A program made the translations under genes and the position numbers. A model generated the notes under the pieces. It saw nothing but the letters and a program-made list of their open reading frames with translations. It had not been told where the DNA came from and made no database searches. Below, piece by piece: positions 32,700 to 43,923 of a DNA stretch of 64,000 nucleotides. The DNA lies in assembly GCF_014898055.3 (NCBI RefSeq), contig NW_023601543.1:59967782-60031781 (forward strand), written 5' to 3'. Source of the DNA: Talpa occidentalis (taxonomy: Eukaryota; Chordata; Mammalia; Eulipotyphla; Talpidae). Every line of letters starts with the position of its first letter. The stretch's first letter is position 1.

Positions 32700-33212
32700 G
32701 GGCATTTCTACTTGTCCTGATCAGGGACAAGGGAGGGAGTGGAGGGCACCAAGCCCAGTACAGGAATCTGCACAGACACAGAGCACGGGCTGCAGTACAC
32801 ACTATAGGACCCATGTTCTGTTTTCTTTAAAACTCTTGCTTTGAACTGGGCTTCCTGCCCCGATGATGCCCAAAGGAGTGCAGGACATTAATGCCATTGG
32901 ATGTATCAGGGTCAAGAGAACCAGGAGGCTGATAACAAGTTCCAGGGGCTGAATGTGCAAATCATCAGAAACGTCAATGGTGACGGGCTGTTCTGAAGGG
33001 CTGTTTGCTTATGACTGTTTTTGTTTAACACATTATAAAAACCGAGCTCGAGATGAGATGCCAGAACAATCTCTTTAGGATGCTATGCCCACTGTTCTCT
33101 CAGATCAATGGTTAATGTTCTGAAAAATAAAAGCGCTTATAGATTTAAGTCCTGTCTCTGTTTATTGGCTTTCAGTAGTGACAGACAACAAAGCCCAGGT
33201 CTATTCCCAGTA
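32700..33212 (+). mobile_element. LTR with TATA box and poly-A signal
   Basis: TATAAAA at 33034 and AATAAAAGC at 33126 lie about 90 bp apart, followed by CTGTCTCTGTTTATTGGCTT and an end near CCCAGTAACA. The start is probably TGTCCTGATCAGGG near 32717. No matching duplication was found, so class and exact borders are open. Confidence 0.65.
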
Positions 33213-33376
33213 ACACTCCTTTGCAATAGATTTCATAAACCTGAACGGGCTACTGCAAAATGGAATTTAGTTAAGTGAGGTGTAGTATCTAGAGATCTTG
33301 TCAGTCTTGGGTTAAGTGAGCAAATAGCAGTTAAATAAATATCTATTCAGGGAATCATGTTTAAAATAAATCTACC

Positions 33377-33683
33377 GGGCCTCCCCAGTGGCGCAGCGGT
33401 TGAGCGCTGGGTTGCGAAGCTGCCCGCGGCCTCTGCAGCTCTGGATCGATCCCCGGCTGCTCCCCGGCCACAAGAGGAGGGTCCCACATGGCGCGCAGAC
33501 CTCTCCTGCCGCCCGCTGCTCCCCTCAGCAGTGTACTTCGGTCCTTCTGCCTACTCTGCTCCCCGCTCTGGCTCTGGTGAATTCTCTCACCCTCCCGCGC
33601 TTCTGACTGTACCCAGTGCATGTATAAACAAGCAAACAAACAAACAAATAAATAAATATTACATGCCTCTTAAAAAAAAAAAT
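33377..33683 (+). mobile_element. SINE, young type, ACATGCCTCT tail
   Basis: Full head; B box eroded (GGATCGATCCC). Tail TACATGCCTCTTA(n). Duplication TTAAAATAAATCTACC on both sides. Confidence 0.96.
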
Positions 33684-33699
33684 TTAAAATAAATCTACC

Positions 33700-33955
33700 A
33701 AATAATCTGAGTCTGTGATTCTGATGTTTTCTGAAAGTTTGATGAATCTGTGCTTCCATGAATCTTCTGTTTGTTTTCAGTAATCCAAGTTCATTCTGGT
33801 TAGTTCCTCTCTGGTTGGCGTTTACTCATTTTCAAAGCCTACAAGGGACTGAAGGTGAGTTCAGTCACAAAAGGCCTTAACAATCTAATGAGGAAGTTGA
33901 CATCTGGAAGCAAGAGAGGTTTGACTTCACAAATCCTTCCTTCTATACAATAGTT
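33700..33955. other. low-copy sequence
   Basis: Nothing recognised. Confidence 0.45.
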
Positions 33956-34145
33956 GGGTTAGAACCCCTGTTTCCAGCTGTTGAAGATGTGTGGCAATTG
34001 GAACTCTCTTATGTTGTTGATAGAAGACAGTAATGGTGCACCCACTTTACAAGAAGATTTGGCAGTTCTTTAAAAATCTCAATGTGCACCTTCTCTCTGA
34101 CCTAGCAGTTCCACTCCTGGGTATTTACAGAAAGGAAATAAAAGT
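33956..34145 (+). mobile_element. old L1 fragment
   Basis: GAACTCTCTTATGTTGTTGA, GCAGTTCCACTCCTGGGTAT match sense L1 ORF2 end, diverged. Confidence 0.7.
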
Positions 34146-34293
34146 GCATTTATAGAGTCAACCTAAATAAAGAGGCAAACTGAGGTATAGGGAGCAAAAA
34201 TCTGCTGCTTCAAAATAAGTCTGTGGCAAAAATTTGCCTTCACGGGTGTAGCTCTGAAGGGTGGGTGGTTTGCTTTTGAAAAAGATATTTACA

Positions 34294-34517
34294 GAAAGAA
34301 AAAGAAAAATATTGGATGGTCTCACTCATAGCAGGAACCTAGAAAACTTAAATAAGGGACCAGGAAAAAGAATAACTATAAGAAAGAAAATATCAAAATC
34401 AACAAACAGCTATGAACCAGAGATACTCTATGGGAGGTTGGGGGCAGGGAAAGGAGGGATTGGGGTCAAAATAAGGAGGTTGCTATTGTATGGGAAATAT
34501 AAAAATAAAATTAAAAA
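34294..34517 (+). mobile_element. 5'-truncated L1, 224 bp
   Basis: Starts in the 3' UTR (AATATTGGATGGTCTCACTC) and ends in A-rich sequence. The duplication AAAAGATATTTACA on both sides is a textbook target-primed insertion. Confidence 0.88.
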
Positions 34518-34530
34518 AAAGATATTTACA

Positions 34531-35280
34531 TCAAACCACTGTAAGGGCATGTACCTGAAGACCTAAAATTCTCCTTATTTCTTTTCAACGGAGAAGGCAG
34601 AACTTAAGTCTGCATAGCTCTGTCTAAAGTACCTTTCCTGGGAACCTCCCTAAATGACCTTCCCTTTCTTCTTCTCTGAGTCCTGTCTCTGCTAAGCTAT
34701 TTAAGACTGGCTTCTGAAGCCATGTGGACGAGCTGCTCAGTCACGCTGGGTCTCTTCCATGTATGCAGGAGGTATGCATGTTATTCTTAAACTTCTTTTG
34801 GCTTTCTTCTATTAGCAATCTGTCTGATGCTTGTTTGATTATTTGCCAGCCTAGAAGAACCCAGAGGGGTATATGGAATGATTTCCATTGCACCTCTACA
34901 AAGGCAAGCTGGAATTACCAGAAATTCAGTTTATTGGGGAAGAGCAGAGGAATTGCAATTTAGGAAATGCATGCTGTAGCATGCTATAGACAAGTTGGCT
35001 GAAGGTTTTGGGACAGGCAGTGTTTACAAGCAGGGAGTAGAATAAAGAGGAAGGCCAGTAGGAGTCCAAGCATCTAAGTTCATTGATGTGAGAATGGGAG
35101 AGATTCTTAGTGAATGTTCACTGATCAGGAGAATAATTTTGGTCTTTTGTAAATTAAGCATTTACGGGAAATTAGTGTCTTAGTTCCTAAAATCTGTTCT
35201 GAGGATGAATGTGTGCTATTCTCCATTTCATATCCTCTGGTTCCATTTTAGATTGAAATCCTTTCACAAGACAAAGGCTT
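34531..35280. other. low-copy sequence
   Basis: No repeat or coding signal I can support; the frame 34724-34963 plus has no recognisable domain. Confidence 0.45.
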
Positions 35281-35284
35281 GAAT

Positions 35285-35495
35285 ATTGTACTAGAATATT
35301 CTTAATGGCTGTATTCATAACAAGCAAAAACTGGAAACAGTCTAGATATCCATCAGCGGATGCCTAAATAAACTCTGATATATTAGTACAATGGAAATTG
35401 TCCACTGCTGTTATACCTAAGACATAGATGAATTTCAAAATATTATGCTGAATGAAAGAAACCTTACGCAAAAGATTATGCACTGTATGATTCCA
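35285..35495 (+). mobile_element. old L1 fragment
   Basis: GCTGTATTCATAACAAGCAA-AAACTGGAAACAG and TGCACTGTATGATTCCATG match sense L1M 3' end. Confidence 0.8.
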
Positions 35496-35594
35496 TGTTC
35501 CTGAGTCTGTTTATTTGCTCTTTGTGCATTGTTCCAGGATGCTCCACAGAAGAGAATCTGGCTGAAGGCCTGGGCTGGAAACAACACCCAGTTA

Positions 35595-35740
35595 GAATAA
35601 TAATCACCATTACCGAATGCTTAAGGGCCTGGCACTACCCTGAAATTTGAGTATTGCTCCTATTTTATGGATGAGAAAACTGGGCCTCAGACAGCATATG
35701 ACTTGCCCAAAGCTACATAGAAAATAAGTGCTCTAGCTAG
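35595..35740 (+). mobile_element. MIR
   Basis: CCATTACCGAATGCTTAAGG, TTTTATGGATGAGAAAACTG and GACTTGCCCAAAGCTACATA in order. Confidence 0.85.
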
Positions 35741-36090
35741 GTTTGTTTCTATGTCAAGATTGTCTTCTTTCTTTTTTCCATAGTAGACCTTGGAGTCTCA
35801 CCCTGAGGGTGCTTTTGGCTAGAGGAGGGAGCTGGTCACTGAGAAGAAACATCAGCCTTGGGTATCTCCCTGAGGGGGGAAGGGGAAGAGATGGGTTTGG
35901 GAGAATACTAAAGAAGATAAACTGTCTTTTTGTAGCTCTTCCTTTCAAGGACAGAGACAACCTCATCCACCCTGCTTCTAACCAGTATATGTTGAACAAT
36001 TGCTAATTTTTCTTCACAAAAACCATGAAGTAGATCAGGAAATTGTTCTAAGAGAAGTAAATTATAAGACTCAAGTCTTGCAATAGAATT
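35741..36090. other. low-copy sequence
   Basis: Two overlapping antiparallel frames (35743-36006 and 35754-35999) with no domain; probably chance. Confidence 0.45.
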
Positions 36091-36092
36091 TT

Positions 36093-36368
36093 TAAAATTT
36101 TTTTTATTTATTTATGCAAACAAGAACTGGGGTACAGGCCAGAGGTGCGGGGCGGGGTTTGGGGTGTGAGAGGATGCACCAGAGACAGAGTGGGGAGCAG
36201 AACAGGCAGATTGACTGAAATACACTGCTGAGGGGAGCAGTGGGTGAGTCAGGAAAGGTTTGCTGTGCTATGTGGGTCACCTCCCTGGCTGGGGATCGAA
36301 CTCGTGCTGCAGAGGCTGCGACAGTTTCATAGTGCTGACGCTTAACCCCTTGTGCCACCAGGGAGGCC
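36093..36368 (-). mobile_element. SINE, older type
   Basis: ATGCAAACAAGAACTGGGGT, reversed head CACCAGGGAGGCCC. Duplication CAATAGAATTTT/CAATAGAAATTTT. Confidence 0.91.
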
Positions 36369-36699
36369 CACAATAGAAATTTTGAATGTAGCTCTGCAGA
36401 GTGTCTAATGTGAACTACTTGGTAAGACTATATTAGTACCCAGGGCAAAGCACTTTATGGATTTTTTTTTAATGCTTAGTGACTTCTGAGAGTAATAAAC
36501 AAAGTGAGGTGTGTCGACATGGTGGGGAGGGTGAGAAGTTCTAATTTCCTGGATTCTGTTCTGGCAGGAACGCCTCTCTGATGCCTTAATACTACTGATT
36601 CCAAAGCCAGTAGTTCTGATTCCTTGACAACTCTACTGTGTAACACCTTCTGAAACCCCAATGATTTCTGACACACTGGTGTAAACAGCCCTGAATCAA

Positions 36700-36835
36700 A
36701 AATAGGAATCTCAACTTTGCCAATTTACCAGCTATGTGGTCTCAGACAAATCCTTTCTGAGTCTTAATTTCTTCATCTAGACAATGAGGGCAATAATGTC
36801 TGCCCCCATCCACCTAAGAGAGAAAACTATCAATG
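36700..36835 (-). mobile_element. MIR fragment
   Basis: CCAGCTATGTGGTCTCAGAC-AAATCC and CATCTAGACAATGAGGGCAA-TAATG are the MIR core region. Confidence 0.7.
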
Positions 36836-37450
36836 TGAGACAATCTCATTCTTTGTTAACTTTCATTTGACAAACATTGATTGTACCAGATGATTAAGTG
36901 ATGGGTTTACAGTGATGAATCATTCAGAATTTCCTGTCCTCACAGAACGGGAAGACAAGTGACCAGTAATGAATGAATAAATGAATGGAGCAAAATAAAA
37001 TGTTCAATTACAAAGTGTTCATTACCTTCATTACTTTTATTACTGAATATATTGGTTGTAAAAAACATGGTAGAAGATAGAAAACTACTTAGAATAGTTA
37101 GGGGAAGTTCTTTGTAAGAGGAGTCACTTAAGTCACTAAGTTATTAAGAAAATAGAAGTGGCAATGGTAATGGAAAGAAAGAGGCAAATTAGAAATATAC
37201 TCTTTAAATTAAAATCTGCATAAATTTTTTTTGCTAAGTAATAAGACATTACAGTCAAAATTCAAACTGTAGTTAACAGACTTCCCAGGCCTCACAGACC
37301 TGCCAGACCTTATCTGGTCCTTGAAACAAAGAGATAGCCCCAGCTGGACTGTGGGGTGGCAGAAATACAGCTGTGCCCCTCTGGGGGAGCCACTTTTTAT
37401 GCTAACAGAGAGATTCTCCTCCTCAGAAGTAACACATTGTATCTGTTTTT
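36836..37450. other. low-copy sequence, possibly an old L2 piece near 36850-36970
   Basis: TTGACAAACATTGATTGTAC and CTGTCCTCACAGAACGGG faintly recall L2. The rest is unassigned. Confidence 0.35.
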
Positions 37451-39285
37451 ATGTATTCTTTCAGAGATTTTTTTTTTTCTCATGCAAGCAAATACATTTC
37501 CACAAGTGCTGGTGTAGCATATATATTGTTTCCCTTAGTACTTTGCTTGTTCCCTTAGTATTATATCACTTCACATATCCATATCACTTCATATTAGTTC
37601 CTAGACAGATACCCCACCCATTTTGATGGCTGCAGAGTCCCATTGTATGCAAGGACCGTAATTTATTTAACCTCTTCCCTAGTGATGCACATTTAGATTT
37701 TTGCACACTTTCGATGTTACATTGTTGTAGTTACAAATTCACCCATGTGTGACTATACCTGTAGGATAAATTCCCAGAGGTTTAGTTGCTGGGTGTATTT
37801 GTAATTTTGACAGCCCTCCGAGATACTCTACCCATTTGCGATTTCAACCAACAATGTTTGAGAACCTGTCCATTGTTACTGAACGCCGGTCTCTGTTCCC
37901 TTGACCAATAAAAGGAAACACTTGGAGGAGAAGGAAAGTAGTTTAATTTGTTGACAAATTGAGAAGGGCACAGACTTGTATCTGAAAGACCACAGTCCTG
38001 CTCTTGGGCAGAGGCAGGGGTATTTATCCAGAGTTACCGGAGAGTAGACGAGGGGAAGTGGACAAGAATTAGCATGGCCATCCTTGTGGTGCGGCATCTG
38101 GAGATTTTGGAGAGATTCAGGAGATTTTGGAGAGATTCACGTGCTTTGCTCTCACGTGGTGGTCAGCGGTTTCAGTGTTATCTTTTTAGGGATGTCCCTT
38201 TTCCCTTGGAATGTAAGAAAGCAAGGTTGTTTAATCTAGAGGGCCTCATTCTTCTTTCACTTCCACATCTTGCAAATTATTGAATTGTCATTTCTTTTTA
38301 GTATTTTGCTTTTCATTTCTACAAGCCCTTTGTATATGTGAATTGCAATGGTTTATTCCAGTTTGTTGTTTTATGGCTCTGGGTTTTGGATCAACTTATA
38401 CCACTCTGTACTATAAAGGAGTCCTTGCATGCTTTCTTTCAATATTTTTATGGTTCTATTTTTTATATGTAAATTTTGAATCTTTTTGTAATAAGTGAGG
38501 GGTATGACACAGCCATATGGTCGCCTATAGTTACATTGTAATTTATTGAACAATCTAGCATTTCCACACTACACTGCTTTCACATACCACCACTATCATA
38601 TGCTAAATTTTTTTGGGTAATTGTTTGATTTCTGAACATTCTGTTTTGAAGTGATCTGATTATTCTTTTTTGCCTTCACGAACTCTAGAAACAGTTTGTC
38701 TATTTCAGAAGGAGTGCTATTAACATTTTTCACTTGTTACACTAAAGTTATATATTTATTTAGGGAAAATTGAACCATTTCTATGATGCTGATTCTTCCT
38801 ATCTAAAACTATGCTATTCCTTTCCATTGTTAAAAAATTTTGTGTCTTTTGGAAACATAAAATTGTCTTCATGTAGATCACAAAAATATTTTATGTATAG
38901 TCCCAGATACTTTATCTTTTGTAGCTTTTGTGTCTTTTCTTCTAATAGTTCTTCTGTTTGTATATATGAAGGCTATGTATTAGTTTGTATACATTTCTAT
39001 TTATTAACTTTATATCTATAACTTATTAGATTGTCTTATTTTGATATTTTTTCAGTTTATTCTATTTTATTTTTACTTTTTGATTTTATTTTATAGGTAT
39101 ATAATTTTATCAAATGTGAATAATGATAAATTTACCTTTTGATTTCCAATTTTATATACTTAATTCTATTCTTTTGCAAAATTATATTAGCTGGTATCAT
39201 AGATTAAGGTTAAATCATAGTAATGATAGTGAGCATCCTTTTCTTATGCCAGCTCAAATGAGAATGCTTTCACTATTTTCCCATG
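37451..39285 (-). mobile_element. L1, reverse strand, interrupted
   Basis: GTTTAGTTGCTGGGTGTATT at 37781, CTACAAGCCCTTTGTATATG at 38320 and AATGAGAATGCTTTCACTAT at 39256 run through antisense L1 3' end and ORF2. A 400-bp LTR-like insertion sits at 37872-38280. Another LTR follows at 39286. Confidence 0.75.
37872..38280 (-). mobile_element. possible LTR inside L1
   Basis: Foreign to the flanking L1 and richer in G+C. Includes ACTGAACGCCGGTCTCTGTT near its start and a perfect 20-bp tandem repeat (38100-38119, 38120-38139). No clean TG...CA or duplication found. Confidence 0.45.
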
Positions 39286-40278
39286 TGCTATCCATAGAAA
39301 AGGGAGGTTCTATTTTCCCTGCCCCTCCCAAGGAAGGGTGGAGCTGAGCATCATGGAGAAGCTAGCAAAGACTGGGAGAAGGACTAAAGAAAGAAGGAGA
39401 GAAATATACGTGGAGAAGGACTTGGGGGGAAAAGACAAGAAGAACACCAGGAGGAGTCACATAGAGGAGGTAGACATGGAAGAAACAGCCACACTCACTT
39501 CTCTCCCTTTGGACTTTTACCAGGGATTTAGGGATTTGGGGACATGGAAAGAGACACTTGAGAGACGGAGATGTAGGTGAGAGACCTGTGGGGAGGCTGA
39601 CAATGGCAGCCTTTACCTTAACTTGTATTATGATTTATTTTTAGATTGATTTATTTATACAAGAACTGGGGTACAGGCCAGAGGCGCGGGAGGGTGAGAG
39701 AATTCATCAGAGACAGAGTGGGGAGCAGAACAGGCAGATTGACTGAAATACACCGCTGAGGGGAGCAGTGGGTGAGACCGGAGAGGTCTGCCCTACCATG
39801 TGGGAATCTCCCTGGCCGGCCAATAATCGAACCTGTGCTGCAGAGGCTGCGGACAGCTTCACAGCACTGCACTCAAGCCGCTGCGCCACTGGGGAGGCCA
39901 AGCTTGTATTTTGATTTTGCTCTTCTCCTTCCAGACATGCCTGGCCCCTTTTTGCCCCTTTCCTGTGGTTCCCACCAGAAGATACCTTAGACATGTAGCA
40001 AACTTTTGGGCCTTAGTGGCCCTGCTTTGGGCCAACCCTGTTTATCAGGGCATTTACTCAAGAGGGGATGGGTAACTCTGGGTGTTTAATTGGAAGCTAT
40101 TTTAACTCTATTCTTTCTCTTTTCTTTTCTCTATTGCACACTCATTGTATTGAAGTTCTTTTCTATTGAAGGTCTTATACAATAAGAGTATGTTTTGTCT
40201 GTACGTGGCAGATGGCAGAACCCCTTTAGAGTGTGTAGGTTTAGGGGTACCGGGGTACCCCTCTTCTGCCCTCTAGCA
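39286..40278 (+). mobile_element. LTR, older relative of the 601-bp family, with a SINE inside
   Basis: TGCTATCC...CTCTAGCA. Shared landmarks: CTGCCCCTCCCAAGGAAGGG-TGGAGCTGAG, GAGGCTGACAATGGCAGCC, AGAGGGGATGGGTAACTCTG and GTGGCAGATGGCAGAACCCC. Without the SINE it is about 730 bp, longer than the 601-bp copy because of extra purine-rich sequence at 39370-39560. The right flank is a TA repeat, which hides any duplication. Confidence 0.82.
39636..39900 (-). mobile_element. SINE, intermediate type, inside LTR
   Basis: CAAGAACTGGGGTACAGGCC, reversed head CCACTGGGGAGGCC. Duplication CTTGTATTATGATTT/CTTGTATTTTGATTT. Confidence 0.93.
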
Positions 40279-40280
40279 TA

Positions 40281-40326
<46 letters not shown>
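40278..40326. repeat. (TA)n microsatellite
   Basis: About 24 TA units adjoining the LTR end. Confidence 0.95.
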
Positions 40327-40329
<3 letters not shown>

Positions 40330-40401
40330 CTTTTCATGTTACCTATTTAACGAAATTACCTTCTAAATCACTTTTAAATATTCATTTCAGTGCATTCACT
40401 T

Positions 40402-40674
40402 TTTTTATTTTTTTTATAGATTTATGTATTTATGCATACAAGAGCCAGAGTGCAGGCCAGAGTTGCAGGGGTGGATGGTGAGAGGATTCACCAGAGTGGG
40501 GAACAGAACAGGCAGACTGACTGAAATACACTGCTGAAGGGAGCAGCGGGGAGACAGGAGAGGACTGCTGCACCATGAGGGTAGCTCCCCTGCCCGGGGA
40601 TCGACCTCATGCTGCAGTGCCTGCGGACAGCTTCATAGGTTGCGTCTTAAATCTTTGCGCCACCAGGGAGGCCC
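40402..40674 (-). mobile_element. SINE, older type
   Basis: ATGCATACAAGAGCCAGAGT, reversed head CACCAGGGAGGCCC. Duplication TTCACTTT/TTTACACT only approximate. Confidence 0.88.
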
Positions 40675-41786
40675 TACATTTACACTGTTGTGCAACAACC
40701 ATCATATCAATCTTTAGAACCTTTTAATAACTGGGCATAATATGGGCTTATGCTAGTTTTCAAAATTTTATTATTTTTTAATATGGAGATAACATTGGTT
40801 TATAGCACTATATATGTGTATGTGTTGTGTTGCTTTAACCTTGCTTTCTATTTTACAAAGGCATTTTAAAATCAAGAATGGTTGTCAACTTTTATTAAAT
40901 GCTGTGTTGTTGGTGTTCTGAGATTCAATTCCAACAGGGTTGTGTGAGTAACACAAGCAATTCTTGGACACCAGCAGGATGGCTCAGAATTTAGCTCACT
41001 TCTGCCATGATCTACCCGGAGAAAGCATCTGCTTCTGGGTCTCCCAAGACTGCCCTTAACTTCAGATGCTGGCCACAAGCACCACACGGTTACCAGGGCT
41101 TCTGACCAACCAGCTATAGATGGGAGGTTCTCATGATCCTCTCGTCAGACTTCAGGCACCACAAGCCCAGATTATTATCTGTTTCTGACTAACTGGCTAT
41201 AAATGAGAGGTTCCCAGGACACCCACCTCAGATTTGATTAATTTGCTAGAATGGCACAGAACCCAGGAATCTCATTTATTCACTAGAACACCACTTTACT
41301 ACATAGGATGCTGAAGGGCACAAATCAACAGCTAAATGGAAGAGAAATATATAGGGCAAGACTTGGAGAAAAGGGGGGAGGTTTTGTTACAGGGCAGGGA
41401 GAGGGGCAGCCCAAACCCCGCAAACCTGCCTGCTCTAAATGGGTTCTGCCATCCGCCGCATCAACACAAAACATAGGAGACTTTAATGGGAAGGAACTTT
41501 AATACAATTAGGAAACAATACAGGAAAGGCAAAGAATCTAGTTTCTAAATCAAGCACCCAAAGTTACCCGTCCCCTCGTGGGTAAAACTCCATCCAAATG
41601 GGATTGGCCCAGAGCAAGGCCCCAAAGCCTGCCACAAGTCTAAAGCATCTTCCAGTGGGGACCCACAGAAAAGGATCAGAAACAACCAGACAAGCCCGGA
41701 AGGAAAAGAGCAAAATCAAAATCAAGATAAAAGCCGCCATTGTCACCTCCCCTCAGGTCTCTCACCCACATCTGTGTCACCCAGCC

Positions 41787-42400
41787 TGTTAGGGGGAAAT
41801 ACAAATACCTGGAGGGACTGGTTTTCTTTCACGCTGGAACCTGGTAAAAAAAATGTTCATCTGAGACTGCATCCCAACATCCATATATTCGATCTTCATC
41901 ACCATGGAAATGGTGGCAAAAAGTGAAAGGGGGGAATTGTTAGGGGGAAAAAGGATATCCTAAAGCTAATTCCATGCAGGCTTTGTGGACTCCACCCCAG
42001 GCCAAAGCCAAAGACACTGGGAACTCCAAATCCCATCACCACCAAAGGGAAGGTGGCTGGGACCTGAGGGTGGGGTTAAGCAGCCAGGTTGGTATAAAGC
42101 CAGACACGTGGGCTTTGGAGGGTCCCCCATTTTGGCTCTCCGCCAGCTCGGAGCGTCCGGCCAGCTCGGAGAGTGCCTTTGGGTTTCCAGGTCGGCAGAT
42201 TGGGTAGGACGCATTAAAGACTTTATTTCCCTATTTTCTCCCTGAGTTGTACATTTTCCTTATTTCCTTTTCCCTTGTAAATAAACCTTTTATTAACCTT
42301 TTGTGTGTGCCTGTAGTGGAGTATTAATAAGTCCCTTTTAAGCACGCTGGTGAGGACCCACAGCCAGGCAACCCGTTCAATATTGGGGCTGCCTATAACA
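41787..42400 (+). mobile_element. internally deleted ERV1-like provirus
   Basis: The outer duplication is AGCC (41783-41786) against AGTC (42401-42404); the empty-site copy at 50000 reads AGTC. It starts TGTTAGGGGGAAA like the LTR, then passes directly into about 140 bp of non-LTR sequence, a polypurine tract (AAAAAGTGAAAGGGGGGAA, ending 41936) and a full 3' LTR. No gag, pol or env frame is present. Confidence 0.8.
41938..42400 (+). mobile_element. 3' LTR of that provirus, 463 bp
   Basis: TGTTAGGGGG...GCCTATAACA. TATAAA at 42093, AATAAA at 42279, TTTGTGTGTGCCTGTAGTGG downstream as the U5-like part. Same family as the solo LTR 2240-2893. Confidence 0.88.
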
Positions 42401-42908
42401 AGTCCACGACCAAAAGGCAAGCACAGTTTCTTCACATGTCTCTTGGCCCCATGTGCCTCCTCCAGGTCTCTTTCTGGATCTCCATCCTGCTTCCTTCCTT
42501 CCTCAGTCTCCTCTGCAGCTTCTCTTCCTGCTCAGATCCACCCTCCATTTGGGTGGGGCAGGGAACCTGGAACCTCCCCCTTTCCTGGGGACCACCCTGT
42601 TACAATTTCTTCTCCTTCCCAGGCAAGCTATTGTTCCCCAGATTTTCACATGTTCACCTACTGCAAAGCTCTCTGAATTCCCTCCTTTTGGAGGCTTCAT
42701 ACATAGACATGAACTTGTTGGACATTGGCAATTGAACTCAATCTCCAGCTCCAGAAGCATTTTCCAACCCTCTATTGAAATTAGTTTCCTGTAACCAGCC
42801 CCCAACCTCTAGTTGTTTTCCAAAAGTTGCCTTCATCAACATAACAAGAGACACATTTAGCAGGAAATTCCAAGGGGGGTTGTCAACCCGGAAATGTGGA
42901 TGAAGACT

Positions 42909-42931
42909 GGAGAGAGAGAGAGAGAGAGAGG
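42909..42931. repeat. (GA)n microsatellite
   Basis: About 11 GA units. Confidence 0.93.
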
Positions 42932-43032
42932 GATAGATAGAAAGATATGAGAAATAAGTATTTTGGTCATCTGAATAAGTCACAATATTGGAAATATACT
43001 TTAAACATTAAGAAAATTACATGACCTAACTT

Positions 43033-43271
43033 TTCTTTTTTAAGATTTATTTATGCGTACAAAAACTGGGGTGTGGGCAGGGGTGAGAGGATTCACCAGA
43101 GACAGTGGGGAACAGAACAGGCAGATTGAAATACACTGCTGAGGGGAGCACCAGGTAAGTCAGGAGAGGTCTGCTGAGCCATTGTGACTAGCTCCCTGGC
43201 CAGGGATGGAATTCCTGCTGCAGACATCTTTGTAGGTTGCGTCTTAACTCCTTGCGCCACCAGGGAGGCCC
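43033..43271 (-). mobile_element. SINE, older type, shortened
   Basis: ATGCGTACAAAAACTGGGGT; about 30 bp missing around the tRNA-like part; ends CACCAGGGAGGCCC. Confidence 0.87.
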
Positions 43272-43700
43272 AACGTGACTTGACTTTTGATCTTTTAATA
43301 TAATTGAGATGGGACGCGTTGGGGACAGAGACAGTGCAGGATCATGGACAATATTTTGCTGTTCCCGTGGACTGGCAAACAAGAGATTAAAAACCTGATG
43401 ATTCTAGGACTGGATACCTACTACCATAAATTTCCTTGCCTCATTGTGCTCTTTTGGTACCCTTTCTGAGCTATCTTTCCACAGCTTATCAAGTTGACTG
43501 TTTGGGAAGAAAAGGGAATTGCAGATCATGAAGTGTCACAGAACTTGAGGCCAGGCTGTGGGCACAATAGCCTCCGTAAAATGTTCACCTTGGAGATGGT
43601 CAGGATCCCTGCACCATCACTGAGCTGCAGCTGCTGGGTCCTCACACCTAACAATCCCCTGTGGGGGATGCAAGGATGGAAATGAGAGACTTAAAAAGCT
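43272..43700. other. low-copy sequence
   Basis: Nothing supported. Frame 43494-43685 plus shows no known domain. Confidence 0.45.
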
Positions 43701-43704
43701 AGTC

Positions 43705-43923
43705 CTCATGGTGCAGGGGTTAAAGTCTCAGCGCTATTAAGCTATCACCAGCCTCTGCACTGCTGGAGAGCTAACTCACATGGCGCAGCAGACCTCTCCT
43801 GTCTCGCCTGCTGCTCCCCACTCTGTCTCTGGTGAATCCTGTCACCTCCCACACCTCTAGCCTACACTCCAGTTCTTGTATGCATGCATAAATAAAATAA
43901 ACCTTTAAAACAAAAAAGAAAGA
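43705..43923 (+). mobile_element. SINE, older type, shortened
   Basis: Head starts at TCATGGTGCAGGGGTTAAAG, the body lacks the segment after CCTGCTGCTCCCC. Tail ATAAATAAAATAAACC. Duplication AAAAGCTAGTCC. Confidence 0.87.

Larger units (their letters stand above)
41385..42604 (-). mobile_element. LTR of the 601-bp family, split by a provirus
   Basis: On the minus strand TGTAACAGGG...CCCTGTAACA, identical ends to the copy at 5792. Flanking GTTT/ATTT could be a 4-bp duplication with one change. Pieces are 41385-41786 and 42401-42604. The hydrophobic 58-codon frame survives (41564-41740, minus). Confidence 0.9.
40880..42890 (-). mobile_element. ancient ERVL-like LTR, split by a nested insertion
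   Basis: Pieces 40880-41384 and 42605-42890. Landmarks are TTGATTAATTTGCTAGAATG-GCACAGAACCCAGG, GGAGGCTTCATACATAGACA-TGA and CATAACAAGAGACACATTTA-GCAGGAAATTCCAAG. I recognise this as an old mammalian LTR on the minus strand but do not assign a subfamily. Confidence 0.65.

Noticed and set aside
32717..33212. Protein-coding first exon with TATA promoter
   Set aside because: The TATA and AATAAA spacing of about 90 bp and the lack of a reading frame fit an LTR rather than a gene promoter.
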